From a virus, in IMG/VR virus record IMGVR_UViG_3300021599_000323, positions 1 to 36,447 of that record: a stretch of DNA of 36,447 bases. One strand, written 5' to 3'. The notes beneath the pieces were generated by a model. It saw nothing but the letters and a program-made list of their open reading frames with translations. It did no database searches and was not told the DNA's origin. Below, piece after piece: positions 21,053-29,238 of this stretch. Numbering within the stretch: position 1 is the first letter of the stretch; the number at the start of each line of letters is the position of its first letter. A program made the translations under genes and the position numbers.

Positions 21053-21657
21053 CGATAGGAGCCCCAGCGTTGCGAGTCGAGAAGCGACTTGACGCCGAAT
21101 GGCACCTCGTTGAGCGAGCCAGACTCGGCCGCAGCCCGCTTCTCGTAGAGGATTCCGACAATCATCAGAATGGCGTGGCGGATTGCGGCTGGCACACTAG
21201 ATCCGGCAGCCCCGTACCCTGCCCACCACGTCACGCTCACGGCGTTGTCATCCATCAAGTGCGGCGGCCACGTTTGGCCATACAGCGTCTTCACCGCGCC
21301 TGGCGTGCTGTTGCGGTCTACTCGGTAGCTGGCCGTGGAGTAGGTAGCCGTGGTGCCGTTCTCGTACGTGAACGTCAGGGCAACCGCCGTCGTGGTTCCA
21401 GCGGTCGCCATCGGCGGCCGTGGCAACTCAATGTCGTGGGTGCCATCTGGCGGGAACGAATCAAACCGCATCACCCACTGCGTATTGACCAGCGTGCGGT
21501 CTAGGTACTGCTCGCACCACTCACGGCCGGCAGTGATGAGCGTGCCGATGTAGGTGTCATCGTCGCTCGTATCGACTCGCAGGTGTGCCTTCGCCTCGGC
21601 TACTGAGACGGGCTCAACGGCTGGCCCGGTCTGTCGTGTCAGGCTTCGATACTGCAC
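21049..21657 (-). CDS. Head-tail connector protein (gp6-like)
   Basis: The 202-residue product has the gp6/PF05135-type pattern: PAVEPVSVAEAKAHLRVDTS, DDDTYIGTLITAGREWCEQY, LDRTLVNTQWVMRFDSFP, then AIRHAILMIVGILYEKRAAA. Connectors of this kind form the ring below the portal. Start GTG 21657 has AGGAG at 9-10 nt. It overlaps the upstream small gene by 44 nt. Confidence 0.88.
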   Translation of the reverse strand: MQYRSLTRQTGPAVEPVSVAEAKAHLRVDTSDDDTYIGTLITAGREWCEQYLDRTLVNTQWVMRFDSFPPDGTHDIELPRPPMATAGTTTAVALTFTYENGTTATYSTASYRVDRNSTPGAVKTLYGQTWPPHLMDDNAVSVTWWAGYGAAGSSVPAAIRHAILMIVGILYEKRAAAESGSLNEVPFGVKSLLDSQRWGSYR

Positions 21658-21853
21658 GGCGTCGGCTCCTCTTCGGCGTGGCGTCTGCGGTTTCTACGTC
21701 GTGCTCGATGGCGGCCGTCTCAATCAGCGACGGCTGGTTGTCTTCGACGGCCACCCGCTGGGCGAGCAGCTGCGTGGTGATGCCGCCAGGAAGCTCAGCC
21801 GTCTGGCCCTTGCGGTATCCACGCCACGCTCGGGTGAACTTAATCTTCGGCAT
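21614..21853 (-). CDS. Hypothetical small protein of the head module
   Basis: The 79-residue frame starts at ATG 21853 in a TAATG overlap with the glycosyltransferase-like gene (GGAG about 9 nt upstream). MPKIKFTRAWRGYRKGQTAE, LPGGITTQLLAQRVAVED resembles the short SH3-like head proteins found before gp6-like connectors in other phages. The tail is acidic then strongly basic (KRSRRRAVSKPDTTDRASR). Role unassigned. Confidence 0.65.
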   Translation of the reverse strand: MPKIKFTRAWRGYRKGQTAELPGGITTQLLAQRVAVEDNQPSLIETAAIEHDVETADATPKRSRRRAVSKPDTTDRASR

Positions 21854-22584
21854 TAGGGCACGCTCCATGCAGATTCAGGACGTTTGCCGGTGTTCGTAAA
21901 CTCGGTAGTCCACTGGAAAACAGGGCCGGCGAGTTGCTTCCCTGGCCACGTCACGACGTACTCGCCGTGGCCCAGTACGACACGGGGCGAGACGAAGACA
22001 CGGTTTCCGCTGTCTCGCCAGTTCCGCCACCACCAAATGTCAGGATCGACTCGCCCGTCGTTCCATGAGCCTTGCGGATCTGGCTTGCTCCAGAACCATG
22101 GCTTCTTCGCACGCTTGAGTGCGGCCGTGCTGATGACGGTGCAGCCAAAGTGTGCCGTATCTACTTCCTGCACAGGCTCGGCAAACCACGACGTAGGCAC
22201 CGCCGTGTGTCCTTCGTCTGGAGGATCATCGAGCGTGCCTTTCAGCGTGAGCATCGGGCGGCCGTCTTCACGCTTTGTCTGCAGCCCTGTGATGGCATCG
22301 CATTGGAACGTCATCGCCATGGCGAAGAGCGTTTCCACATCTTCCTTCGTGAAGAACGTGTCGTAGTCAATCGCTAGCAAGTACTCGGCCTTGTCGATGA
22401 ACTGTTCCATCACCCTGGTGTTGACTTGATCCCAGAACGCACCAGTGCCCATTGTGGGGCGAATGCCCAAGGGCATGAGTGCCTGGGCCCATGCGAAGTG
22501 ATTGGCCGTAAACGAGAGCCTAGGCATCGACAGGATGGCTTCGACTCGGATATCGACTTCGGTGCCACCTACCTTGACCAGCAT
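21853..22584 (-). CDS. Glycosyltransferase-like protein in the head module
   Basis: The 243-residue product resembles GT-A-fold glycosyltransferases. KAEYLLAIDYDTFFTKEDVE (about 65-85) contains an Asp-x-Asp at the end of a hydrophobic strand, the usual nucleotide-sugar/metal site. HFGCTVISTAALKRAKKPWF and DPDIWWWRNWRDSGNRVFVS follow, as in GT2-type acceptor regions. ATG 22584 has GAGG at 6 nt, placed just behind an intrinsic terminator. Such an enzyme between capsid and connector genes could glycosylate the capsid or tail, an unusual place for it. Donor and acceptor are unknown. The fold call is by motif only. Confidence 0.65.
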   Translation of the reverse strand: MLVKVGGTEVDIRVEAILSMPRLSFTANHFAWAQALMPLGIRPTMGTGAFWDQVNTRVMEQFIDKAEYLLAIDYDTFFTKEDVETLFAMAMTFQCDAITGLQTKREDGRPMLTLKGTLDDPPDEGHTAVPTSWFAEPVQEVDTAHFGCTVISTAALKRAKKPWFWSKPDPQGSWNDGRVDPDIWWWRNWRDSGNRVFVSPRVVLGHGEYVVTWPGKQLAGPVFQWTTEFTNTGKRPESAWSVP

Positions 22585-22593
22585 GCTTGCCTC

Positions 22594-22635
22594 AAAAAAG
22601 AGAGCGGGCGGCCCCGTCGTGGAAGCCGCCCGCTC
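22594..22635 (-). terminator. Intrinsic terminator behind the capsid gene
   Basis: On the minus strand an 11-bp perfect GC stem (22602-22612 with 22625-22635, arms GCCGCCCGCTC/GAGCGGGCGGC, 12-nt loop) is followed by TC and six T (22599-22594). It sits 30 nt after the capsid stop. The SD of the next gene (GAGG, 22590-22593) lies directly in its shadow. Confidence 0.9.
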
Positions 22636-22664
22636 AAGATTGCAGACTCGTCAAGCCGTCAGGA

Positions 22665-23987
22665 TCACAGGCCGACAAGACCGATGATTGGACCGGCCAC
22701 GGTCGAGGTGCCGAGGTTGGCGTGCGTGATCGCCACGCGAGCCACCGCACGGATCACCGTCTGGTCGCTCAGGAAGTTCACCTGATCGCTGGACGCGATC
22801 TCGATGGCCTGGCGGATGCCGTAGTAGCTTGAGTTCGCCATGTTCCCATAAAGGGCCATGATCGCACCCGTCGAGTCCGCACCGCTCGGGAGCCGGTCGG
22901 TGAGAACCACCGGCGAACCCAAGAAGGTCGGACCCATGCCAGCCGTCATGCCTACCGACCCGCCCTGGGCGAGGTCGAGGTTCTGCATGCAGCTAGCGAA
23001 GAAGTACGGCGAGCAGAACCACTTCGCACCGGCCCGGCTGTGCTGCGGAACCGCAGCCATCATCGCCAGCAGGTTGGCCTTGGTGACTTCCTCGGGCGTG
23101 TCACCGGCAGCCGTCACGAGCGACGCTGCGTAGGTGGCACCAGAGGAAGCAAGAAGGCCGCCCGTGTGGCTGGTCACGAGGCCAGCGACCGCAGGGGCGT
23201 TGCTGGGGTTTCCGCTCCACGCAGCCGCTTCCACGGCGTTGCTGAGCGTCAGCGACAGCTCGGCAGCGATCCAGTCGGCGATGGACACAATCGAGTCCTG
23301 CAGGAGCTCCGACGCAATCGTCACGGCCCCCGTGACCTTCTTGGCCGTCAGCGTGATCTGGTTGCTGGTCGGGTCGCTGGCAGTGATGGCCGAGTTCTCG
23401 TCGATCCAGTACGCAGTCGCACCGGCAGTCCGGCGAGGGAAGAGCAGCACGTCGCTCGGCATGACCACGTTGGTGGCATTCTGAGCAAACGCGGAATACT
23501 GATCCACCAATCGCACGACCACAGACGACAGGATATCAGGCACGAATGCCGATCCGGTCGTTGCGCCGGTCGAGCCCTGGGCACGGGCCTCGACGCCGTG
23601 GTCCTGGCACCACCGCTTGGCCTCCACGTCGCCGCCCTTGGCCTTGAACCACATGCCCACCGAGTAGGCGTCCTTGGCGTTCTCAAACGCACGGAGCCGG
23701 CCCGAGAACGGAACCGCTTCAATGCGGACCTTCTCGCTTCGCTCTTCCTTCACCTCGGGAGCGGGGGCACAGCGGTCAACCACCGTGCGGAGGTTCTTGG
23801 CAGAGTCCGCAACGCTTCGCTCAAAGTCGATCTTCTTGGCGAGCTTGGCGGCGTCAGCCGTCAGCGTTTCGAGTTCCAGATCGCGCTCGGCGATCTTGTC
23901 AGCGTCCTCGGACTCGATCGCACGCACGGCGTCGATCCGGTTGGCGAGCCTCGCCGCTTCGTCCTGCAACTTCTTGAGCGTGTCCAC
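22665..23987 (-). CDS. HK97-fold major capsid protein
   Basis: This 440-residue protein has the HK97 layout. An N-terminal coiled-coil scaffold (delta) domain (residues about 3-60, LKKLQDEAARLANRIDAVRA) is followed by a charged linker. The mature region starts near the GSTGATTGSAFVP segment (about 138-150) with DILSSVVVRLVDQYSAFAQN. Later come SNQITLTAKKVTGAVTIASE, FCSPYFFASCMQNLDLAQGG and GSPVVLTDRLPSGADSTGAI, the familiar capsid pattern. The scaffold would be removed by the protease at 24196-24885. Start codon is GTG (23987), unusual for a highly made protein, but with AGGAG at about 8 nt. A strong terminator follows. Confidence 0.95.
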   Translation of the reverse strand: MDTLKKLQDEAARLANRIDAVRAIESEDADKIAERDLELETLTADAAKLAKKIDFERSVADSAKNLRTVVDRCAPAPEVKEERSEKVRIEAVPFSGRLRAFENAKDAYSVGMWFKAKGGDVEAKRWCQDHGVEARAQGSTGATTGSAFVPDILSSVVVRLVDQYSAFAQNATNVVMPSDVLLFPRRTAGATAYWIDENSAITASDPTSNQITLTAKKVTGAVTIASELLQDSIVSIADWIAAELSLTLSNAVEAAAWSGNPSNAPAVAGLVTSHTGGLLASSGATYAASLVTAAGDTPEEVTKANLLAMMAAVPQHSRAGAKWFCSPYFFASCMQNLDLAQGGSVGMTAGMGPTFLGSPVVLTDRLPSGADSTGAIMALYGNMANSSYYGIRQAIEIASSDQVNFLSDQTVIRAVARVAITHANLGTSTVAGPIIGLVGL

Positions 23988-24032
23988 TGTGAATCTCCTG
24001 CGGCGGTATTGCCGATGGAGTCCACAGTGCCA

Positions 24033-24203
24033 CTAGCGTGCCGGCCTCTTGCAGAACCGCACTTCAGAAACTGTTGTTTTCACAAACACCACCCCACGAG
24101 CACCGCACTTGGGACAACGCATGTAACGCTGACGCTCATCACCACACGGGCGAGATGAGCGGCACCGCAACTTTTCGCCGCAGGTGCAGCGGGCCTCAGA
24201 CAT
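24033..24203 (-). CDS. Small zinc-ribbon protein (56 aa)
   Basis: A 56-codon frame from ATG 24203 (GAGG at 7 nt) overlaps the end of the protease gene by 8 nt and fills the gap before the capsid gene. It reads M-S-E-A-R-C-T-C-G-E-K-L-R-C, then CGDERQRYMRCPKCGARGVV. Cys pairs at about 6/8 and 30/33, with more at 14 and 20, suggest one or two zinc sites; the R-Y-x-x-C-P-x-C-G core recalls Com and Ogr/Delta-like phage zinc fingers. A DNA- or RNA-binding role is likely, for example translational control of head genes. The family is not firmly assigned. Confidence 0.7.
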   Translation of the reverse strand: MSEARCTCGEKLRCRSSRPCGDERQRYMRCPKCGARGVVFVKTTVSEVRFCKRPAR

Positions 24204-24885
24204 TGCGGAGCCTCAGTGCCCACGCAGCAGCGGCAGCACTAATACCACGGCTCTTGGCAATCCAATCAACTAGAGCCTTGCGGTCTTCGGCACGCTCCTC
24301 GGTAGCAGCGGGCACTTGCGTGGCAAGCCACGCCTCGTAGGACCGCTGGGCCACAGTGACGCTGCTGGCGGGATAGGCCGGCGTCAGGACAACGGAAACG
24401 TCTACAAGCGAACTGACTTCCCGCACTTCTCTGACTGCGCCTTGCTCGTCGCTAGACCACCTGTCGCCCTTGCCCGGCTCAAGGCCGAAGGCAAAGCTGC
24501 TGCCCTTAAGGTCACGACGCCTGACCAGTTCCATCGTGTCACGCCCCACCTGTGTATCCGGCGGAATGACGGTATACCGCAGCCCCTTATCATCGCTGGT
24601 GAGCTCCAGCGTGCCGCTGGCTGACCGGCCGAGAATCAGGTCTGGGTTGTGATTTAGCAACGCCACCACGTCCTGCTTGCCGCGCTGGCGGTTAAGAACT
24701 TTATCGAACGCACCTGGCAGGATTATCTCGCGGAACTGCGATCCACCTTCTCGCAGCGGAAGGCTGAAGCGGTTGTAGACGGCGGCATATCCAGTCAGCA
24801 CCTGCGTGCCGTTGGCGCGAGTCTCAATCGTGAGCTCAGCTTCTGGGCACTCGTCAAAAGCTAGGCAGCGGCGTTCAAGTTCCAT
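24196..24885 (-). CDS. HK97-type prohead protease
   Basis: The 229-residue product shows the U35 prohead protease pattern: TGYAAVYNRFSLPLREGGSQ, FREIILPGAFDKVLN, VALLNHNPDLILGRSASGTL with the catalytic His, GSSFAFGL with the catalytic Ser, and EVSSLVDVSVVLTPAYPASS. ATG 24885 has AGGAG at 7 nt; an upstream ATG would overlap the portal gene more. It cuts the capsid scaffold domain during maturation. The C-terminal tail is helical. Confidence 0.93.
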   Translation of the reverse strand: MELERRCLAFDECPEAELTIETRANGTQVLTGYAAVYNRFSLPLREGGSQFREIILPGAFDKVLNRQRGKQDVVALLNHNPDLILGRSASGTLELTSDDKGLRYTVIPPDTQVGRDTMELVRRRDLKGSSFAFGLEPGKGDRWSSDEQGAVREVREVSSLVDVSVVLTPAYPASSVTVAQRSYEAWLATQVPAATEERAEDRKALVDWIAKSRGISAAAAAWALRLRNV

Positions 24886-26170
24886 CGGTCTGCTCCTGTT
24901 CTTCGGCCTGGTCCTCGGCGTCATCCTCGGGGCTGTCCTCGCTCTCGACGGCTGGCGGCTCGGGCATCGGCTCCGCTGCCGGCGGCTCTTCGCCCACCTT
25001 GTCGAGCGTCGTCATGTTGAGTTGCACAAAGTGCTTGTCACCTTCCGGCCCGATGGGGTTGAGGTTCTCAAGTTCTCGGATCTCGTTGATCGTCATCCAG
25101 CCGTTTTGCAGGGCCGAGACGTAGTAGGCCGAACGGCCAGCGTGATCGCCTCGCAGCATTCCAGAAACGCTGTGCTCCGCGAAATACGTCTCATCATCCA
25201 CGATGAGGTCACGGCTGATGGCAGCCTCCCATCGCTTTAAGTGAGGCATTAGGCAGTACTGCACAAACTCAAGGCTCTGGGTTTCGATATTGTTAAAACT
25301 GCTTCTAGTGAGGTCTTGAATCATGTGCGGAGGCACACGAAACGCCCGGCAGATTTCGATGACTTGATACTGCCGAGTCTCCAAAAACTGGGCGGCCTCA
25401 TTGCTGCCGCTAAGCTCGTGGGCCTTCACGCCGTTGGGCAGTACTGCCGTGCGGTGGGCACGATCTGGGCCACGGTGCATACGCTCCCACTGCTCACGCA
25501 GCCGCTCGGCCGCCTCTATCGGAATCGGGTTGTCGCTCTCCAGCACAATGCCGGGCCTTGCCCCGTTGCCAAAGTACGTTGAGCCGTGTGCCTCCAACGC
25601 TTGGGCTAGACCGATGGCATTCTGAAAAATCTTGTATGTGGGAATCGCCTTGATGCCGTCCTCGGTCGTGAACCGCAGGCAGAAAATCTGCTCCTGGCCG
25701 TAGACCGTCTGCCTGCCATTCGGCTCACGGTATATGTACCGCAGCGTGCCGTTCTCCAGCCGCTCCACTTCCATGCGGCTTGAATGCAGCGGCCACAGTT
25801 CCGACACGGCACCTCGAGCACCGGGCCGGATCTCGGCGTAGCTCGCACCGTAGTGCAGATACATGCCAGTCATCCAATCCCGAAATTCTTGAGCCGTCTG
25901 CCACGGGTTGGGCTGCTGGTGTAGGAGCCGATAGACCGGGTGGTTTGTGGCCTTCTGTTTGCCGCCGTTGGCCATACGCTCGTAGACGTGCAGCGGCAAC
26001 GCCGAGACTGCGTCCGAAATCACCCGGATACAGGCCGTGTAGGCAGAGCAGGCCATCGAGTTGTCGGCGTTGACTCGGATGCCAGACGGCGTGCGAGACG
26101 GCGAAACCTCGGGCCAATCAATGCCCCGGAGATCAATCATCTTGAAGTCGGCGGCGGCGTTTTCGCTCAT
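24875..26170 (-). CDS. Portal protein
   Basis: This 431-residue protein matches HK97-type portals: SACSAYTACIRVISDAVSAL-like start (actual MACSAYTACIRVISDAVSA), LPLHVYERMANGGKQKATNH, PVYRLLHQQPNPWQTAQEFR, then GLAQALEAHGSTYFGNGARP and RQYQVIEICRAFRVPPHMIQ, NNIETQSLEFVQYCLMPHLK. ATG 26170 overlaps the terminase stop (ATGA). The C-terminus is a Glu/Asp-rich tail. It forms the dodecameric vertex through which DNA passes. Confidence 0.95.
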   Translation of the reverse strand: MSENAAADFKMIDLRGIDWPEVSPSRTPSGIRVNADNSMACSAYTACIRVISDAVSALPLHVYERMANGGKQKATNHPVYRLLHQQPNPWQTAQEFRDWMTGMYLHYGASYAEIRPGARGAVSELWPLHSSRMEVERLENGTLRYIYREPNGRQTVYGQEQIFCLRFTTEDGIKAIPTYKIFQNAIGLAQALEAHGSTYFGNGARPGIVLESDNPIPIEAAERLREQWERMHRGPDRAHRTAVLPNGVKAHELSGSNEAAQFLETRQYQVIEICRAFRVPPHMIQDLTRSSFNNIETQSLEFVQYCLMPHLKRWEAAISRDLIVDDETYFAEHSVSGMLRGDHAGRSAYYVSALQNGWMTINEIRELENLNPIGPEGDKHFVQLNMTTLDKVGEEPPAAEPMPEPPAVESEDSPEDDAEDQAEEQEQTDGT

Positions 26171-27726
26171 AGGGTGATGATGTCCCAGGACTGCTCGGGT
26201 GCTGGTGCCGTTGCTGTGTCGTAGAGCCCAAGAGCCATGCACAGGCTCACGATCCCGTCAATCCGCTCGTGGCTCCGCTTCTTGCTTGGCTTGATGTTGT
26301 CGCCGTCCGTTTGAATCGCCACGTTTCCGGCCTGCCACGTCAGCGGCTCGCTGTTGTGTAGCAGCTTGCCGCTAACCACAAGGTTCTCTAAGTGCTTTGC
26401 AGCCGGGCTTAAAGAGCCGTAGTTCTGCCTAAACGTTACGACGTTGCACCCGTCTCCTTGCAGTTGATTCATGAGGTGCGTTGCGTTGTACGGGTCCACC
26501 CCAATGCTGCGTATGCGGTATTTCTCAGAGAGTGCGTTGATGTCTTTGCGGAGCCTTTCGTAGTCCGTGACGTTTCCTTCGGTGAGCGTTACGCCCTGCC
26601 CTTTCCTCGCCCATGTGATGTACGGCACCTTGTCCCGCAGTTCCCGCTGGTGGGCGTTCTCCTCAGGAATCCAGAAGTGCGGCTCGCACCAAAACGTGCC
26701 GTCCTCAAGCGGAAACAACAGCACCAGTGCCGTGGTGTCGAATGTCGTGGCCAGGTCTAGCCCAGCGAAACAATCCCGGCCGGCGAGGCTCACAGGGCAC
26801 TGCCTGCTGCCTTGCGCCCAGTGATCCATCCGAAGCCAGCGGGTGTCCTGCTCTGTCCACTGGTTCAGGTACAGCTGCCGAAACGTGTTTTCATAGGCCG
26901 GCATTTCAACGGCCCTCGCACACTCCGTGCGGAGAAAATCGGCCTTGATGCTCACGCCCAGATTCGGGTTGGCCTTCGCCCAGATGTCTTCGTCCCTCCA
27001 ATCGTCCTCTGGTGCAGCGGCGTAGATGGCTGGCAGGAATGTCTCGTCCTTCACGGCCCCTGTCAGCACCGCCTCGGCGTATTTCCAGATTTCCCAGCAG
27101 ACGCTTTTCCTGTCGTGCCCGGCCGTGGTGATGTAGACCATGAGCGGCTGCCGCCTTGCTCCCATGCTCGTCTGCATTACGTCAGCCAGTTCCCGGTTTG
27201 GCTGGGCGTGCAGTTCGTCAAAGATGACGCCGTGAGCGTTCAGCCCGTGCTTCGTGAACGCCTCGGCCGAGAGTGCCTTGTAGAACGAGTGCGTATCTTC
27301 CCTCACAATGCTGTTTCGGTAGACCTTGAGCCTGGTGCGAAGCGATGGCGACATTTCCACGCACGCCTTCGCCATCTCGAACACCAGCCGTGCCTGCTCA
27401 CGATCCGCACCGCACGAGAAGATTTGGGCACCAGGCTCACCGTCAAAGAGGAGCTTGAGTGCGATGCCTGCACACAGAGTGCTCTTTCCGTTCTTGCGGG
27501 GAATCGCCAGAAACGAAGTGCGGTACTGACGCATGCCGTCCGGCCGCAGCGTCCCGAAGAGCCGGCCAATGTAGCTAGCCTGCCACGGCTCGAGCACGAA
27601 CGGCTTGCCGCCGAGCTCGCCCTGCGTGTGCCGCAGATGCTTGGTAAAAAATGTGACGGCATCAACGCCCGGCTGCCCGTACTCAGGCAAACATGCGCGC
27701 GTCTTCTTCGTCTTCCTTCGGGCCAT
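26167..27726 (-). CDS. Terminase large subunit
   Basis: The 519-residue protein has an N-terminal ATPase with an adapted Walker A (IPRKNGKSTLCAG) and Walker B (GVIFDELHAQPN), the coupling motif MVYITTAGHDRKSVCWE, and a C-terminal RNase H-like nuclease (CFAGLDLATTFDTTALVLLF, later IRSIGVDPYNATHLMNQL and ERIDGIVSLCMALG). This is the Terminase_1/HK97-type order. Start 27726 overlaps the small terminase by 44 nt and has a weak GGTGGA SD. It packages DNA into the prohead. Confidence 0.95.
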   Translation of the reverse strand: MARRKTKKTRACLPEYGQPGVDAVTFFTKHLRHTQGELGGKPFVLEPWQASYIGRLFGTLRPDGMRQYRTSFLAIPRKNGKSTLCAGIALKLLFDGEPGAQIFSCGADREQARLVFEMAKACVEMSPSLRTRLKVYRNSIVREDTHSFYKALSAEAFTKHGLNAHGVIFDELHAQPNRELADVMQTSMGARRQPLMVYITTAGHDRKSVCWEIWKYAEAVLTGAVKDETFLPAIYAAAPEDDWRDEDIWAKANPNLGVSIKADFLRTECARAVEMPAYENTFRQLYLNQWTEQDTRWLRMDHWAQGSRQCPVSLAGRDCFAGLDLATTFDTTALVLLFPLEDGTFWCEPHFWIPEENAHQRELRDKVPYITWARKGQGVTLTEGNVTDYERLRKDINALSEKYRIRSIGVDPYNATHLMNQLQGDGCNVVTFRQNYGSLSPAAKHLENLVVSGKLLHNSEPLTWQAGNVAIQTDGDNIKPSKKRSHERIDGIVSLCMALGLYDTATAPAPEQSWDIITL

Positions 27727-28141
27727 TGTCCACCGCCGTGACTCGTGCCAAGGCCGAAGCCGTCAAGCCGAACTCTGCGGCAAACTTCAGCATCTGGTTT
27801 CGGGCGTCACGCTTGCGGTTCCACGCCGGGTGATTTGTCACCTTACCCTTATCGTCCATCAGCGTGGTTCCATTCGCCTTGAGCTCTGAGTCGGCCTGCA
27901 CCATGTCGGCGAATGAGTCGCAGTACGCCGCCAGCGTCTGCTGGTGCCGTGGGCTCATTACCTTTGACGCCTCAAGCATCGGCACGATCCGCTGCCACTC
28001 AGCGGAAGCAACTTCGCCGAGCCATGCCGGTGCCGGCGGCGTGCCAACTTCTGCATCAATGCCGGTCTTGTGTGGTCCCCTAACACGCGAGCCACGCATG
28101 CTAAGGATCGCCTTAGGAGTCGGCTTGCGTCCCTTACCCAT
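27683..28141 (-). CDS. Terminase small subunit, P27 family
   Basis: The 152-residue product opens MGKGRKPTPKAILSMRGSRV and continues with PAWLGEVASAEWQRIVPMLE, QQTLAAYCDSFADMVQADSE and TNHPAWNRKRDARNQMLKFA, EFGLTASALARV. This is the full P27-type small terminase order. ATG 28141 has GAGGG at about 8 nt. It recognises phage DNA for packaging; with P27-type terminases cos packaging is frequent but cannot be shown here. Confidence 0.9.
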   Translation of the reverse strand: MGKGRKPTPKAILSMRGSRVRGPHKTGIDAEVGTPPAPAWLGEVASAEWQRIVPMLEASKVMSPRHQQTLAAYCDSFADMVQADSELKANGTTLMDDKGKVTNHPAWNRKRDARNQMLKFAAEFGLTASALARVTAVDNGPKEDEEDARMFA

Positions 28142-28189
28142 CGTGGCGGCCCTCACAAAGTCCCAATTTCGGCCCTGCGCTCGTTTGGC

Positions 28190-28552
28190 TTAGACAGCGG
28201 GTTTTCGTCCGATGAAGTTGCCGTTCGCGGACCCACCCTCCCCGGCCCTGCGTTCAGTGTTCGTCTTTCGTGCGTGGCACCGGATGCACAGCGTCCGCAG
28301 GTTGCCGAGCTCGTCGGCCCCGCCTTTGGACTTCGGCACGATGTGGTCAACCTGTGCCTCTCGCTTGTCTGCACACACACGCCCGCAGTCCTGGCATTGC
28401 CATGCGTCACGCACTAGGGCTGCCTGCCTCAGTCTCTGCCACGAGCGTGAGCAATAGCCACGGGCTGCCGCGTTGGGCCTGGTGCTCTCGTCTCGCTGGG
28501 GGCGTGACGCACGCAGACGCAGCGGCCTGTGGCATGGGATACGCTGCGGCAT
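28190..28552 (-). CDS. HNH endonuclease next to the terminase
   Basis: This 120-residue protein has a canonical HNH motif: CQDCGRVCADKREAQVDHIV, PKSKGGADELGNLRTLCIRC, HARKTNTERR. It carries two Cys pairs for zinc and the catalytic DH, N and H. The N-terminus is basic. HNH genes placed beside terminase are known to support DNA cleavage in cos packaging. The start at 28552 is TAATG-coupled to the previous gene. Confidence 0.92.
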   Translation of the reverse strand: MPQRIPCHRPLRLRASRPQRDESTRPNAAARGYCSRSWQRLRQAALVRDAWQCQDCGRVCADKREAQVDHIVPKSKGGADELGNLRTLCIRCHARKTNTERRAGEGGSANGNFIGRKPAV

Positions 28553-28908
28553 TAGCTCTTCAGCATCACCACGCCAACCGTGCCAGTGCTGTTCGTGGTG
28601 GCCGAGACGATCTTCAGGTATTCGACCCCAAACACTTCATCGGGCAGGGCATACGCTCGCCCGTCCGTGCTCGAGGCCGACAGGGTGAGATCAGCCACGC
28701 TGCCATCGGCCTTGTACAGGCGGCGGAACGTACCAGCGGGCGTGGTGCCTGCCCACATCTGGAGCGTGCTGGCGTTGGTGCTCATGGTGCCAAACGACAC
28801 AACAGCACCAGCCACGTCACGCATGTCGAGCGTGGTGGCAGATGCGGTGGCCGTGTGCAATGTGATGTCAATGTCTCGGTTCTTGCGGCTGATGATGTTG
28901 TCGGCCAT
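28552..28908 (-). CDS. Hypothetical beta-rich virion-like protein
   Basis: The 118-residue product (ISRKNRDIDITLHTATASAT, TLDMRDVAGAVVSFGTMSTN, YALPDEVFGVEYLKIVSATT, GTVGVVMLKS) is mostly beta strand and Thr/Ser/Val-rich. It begins at ATG 28908 with AGGAGAG. It somewhat recalls the paralogue pair at 20253-21052 in size and DVAGAVVS against DASGAVVS, and could be another decoration protein. That is only a weak similarity. Confidence 0.6.
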   Translation of the reverse strand: MADNIISRKNRDIDITLHTATASATTLDMRDVAGAVVSFGTMSTNASTLQMWAGTTPAGTFRRLYKADGSVADLTLSASSTDGRAYALPDEVFGVEYLKIVSATTNSTGTVGVVMLKS

Positions 28909-28947
28909 GAGTCTCTCCTGTGCGGTCTAGGGTATGGGCTGGGGTGG

Positions 28948-29238
28948 TTACTCTTGCAGTGACTGCTGCACCGCATCTTGGTACTCGGCCTCGGTGATCT
29001 CTGCTGCTGCACCGCTGCCAATCATGTAGCCAAGCATCTCCTCGGCAGCAGGGTACGCACAGAACTCGTCATTGACTGCCAAGACGATGCGTCCTGCTGC
29101 GTCCCGTGGAGCGACTGCGGCGGGGTCAATGCACGTCTGCGTTTTCGTCTCGGCGTTGGGGTGGCCCCATGCAGCGTCAAGGGCAAGCCTTGCCTGCTCA
29201 TACACCTCATCGCCAGCATCGCAGCGGAAGTACCTCAT
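28948..29238 (-). CDS. Hypothetical small acidic protein
   Basis: This 96-residue protein starts at ATG 29238, coupled to the stop of the LamG-like gene (ATGA). It begins MRYFRCDAGDEVYEQARLAL and ends EITEAEYQDAVQQSLQE, an acidic helical tail. The ITEAEYQ type of ending is common in tail-fibre chaperones and small accessory proteins encoded behind fibre genes, so a partner role for the gene at 29235-29996 is possible. There is no firm family. Confidence 0.6.
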   Translation of the reverse strand: MRYFRCDAGDEVYEQARLALDAAWGHPNAETKTQTCIDPAAVAPRDAAGRIVLAVNDEFCAYPAAEEMLGYMIGSGAAAEITEAEYQDAVQQSLQE

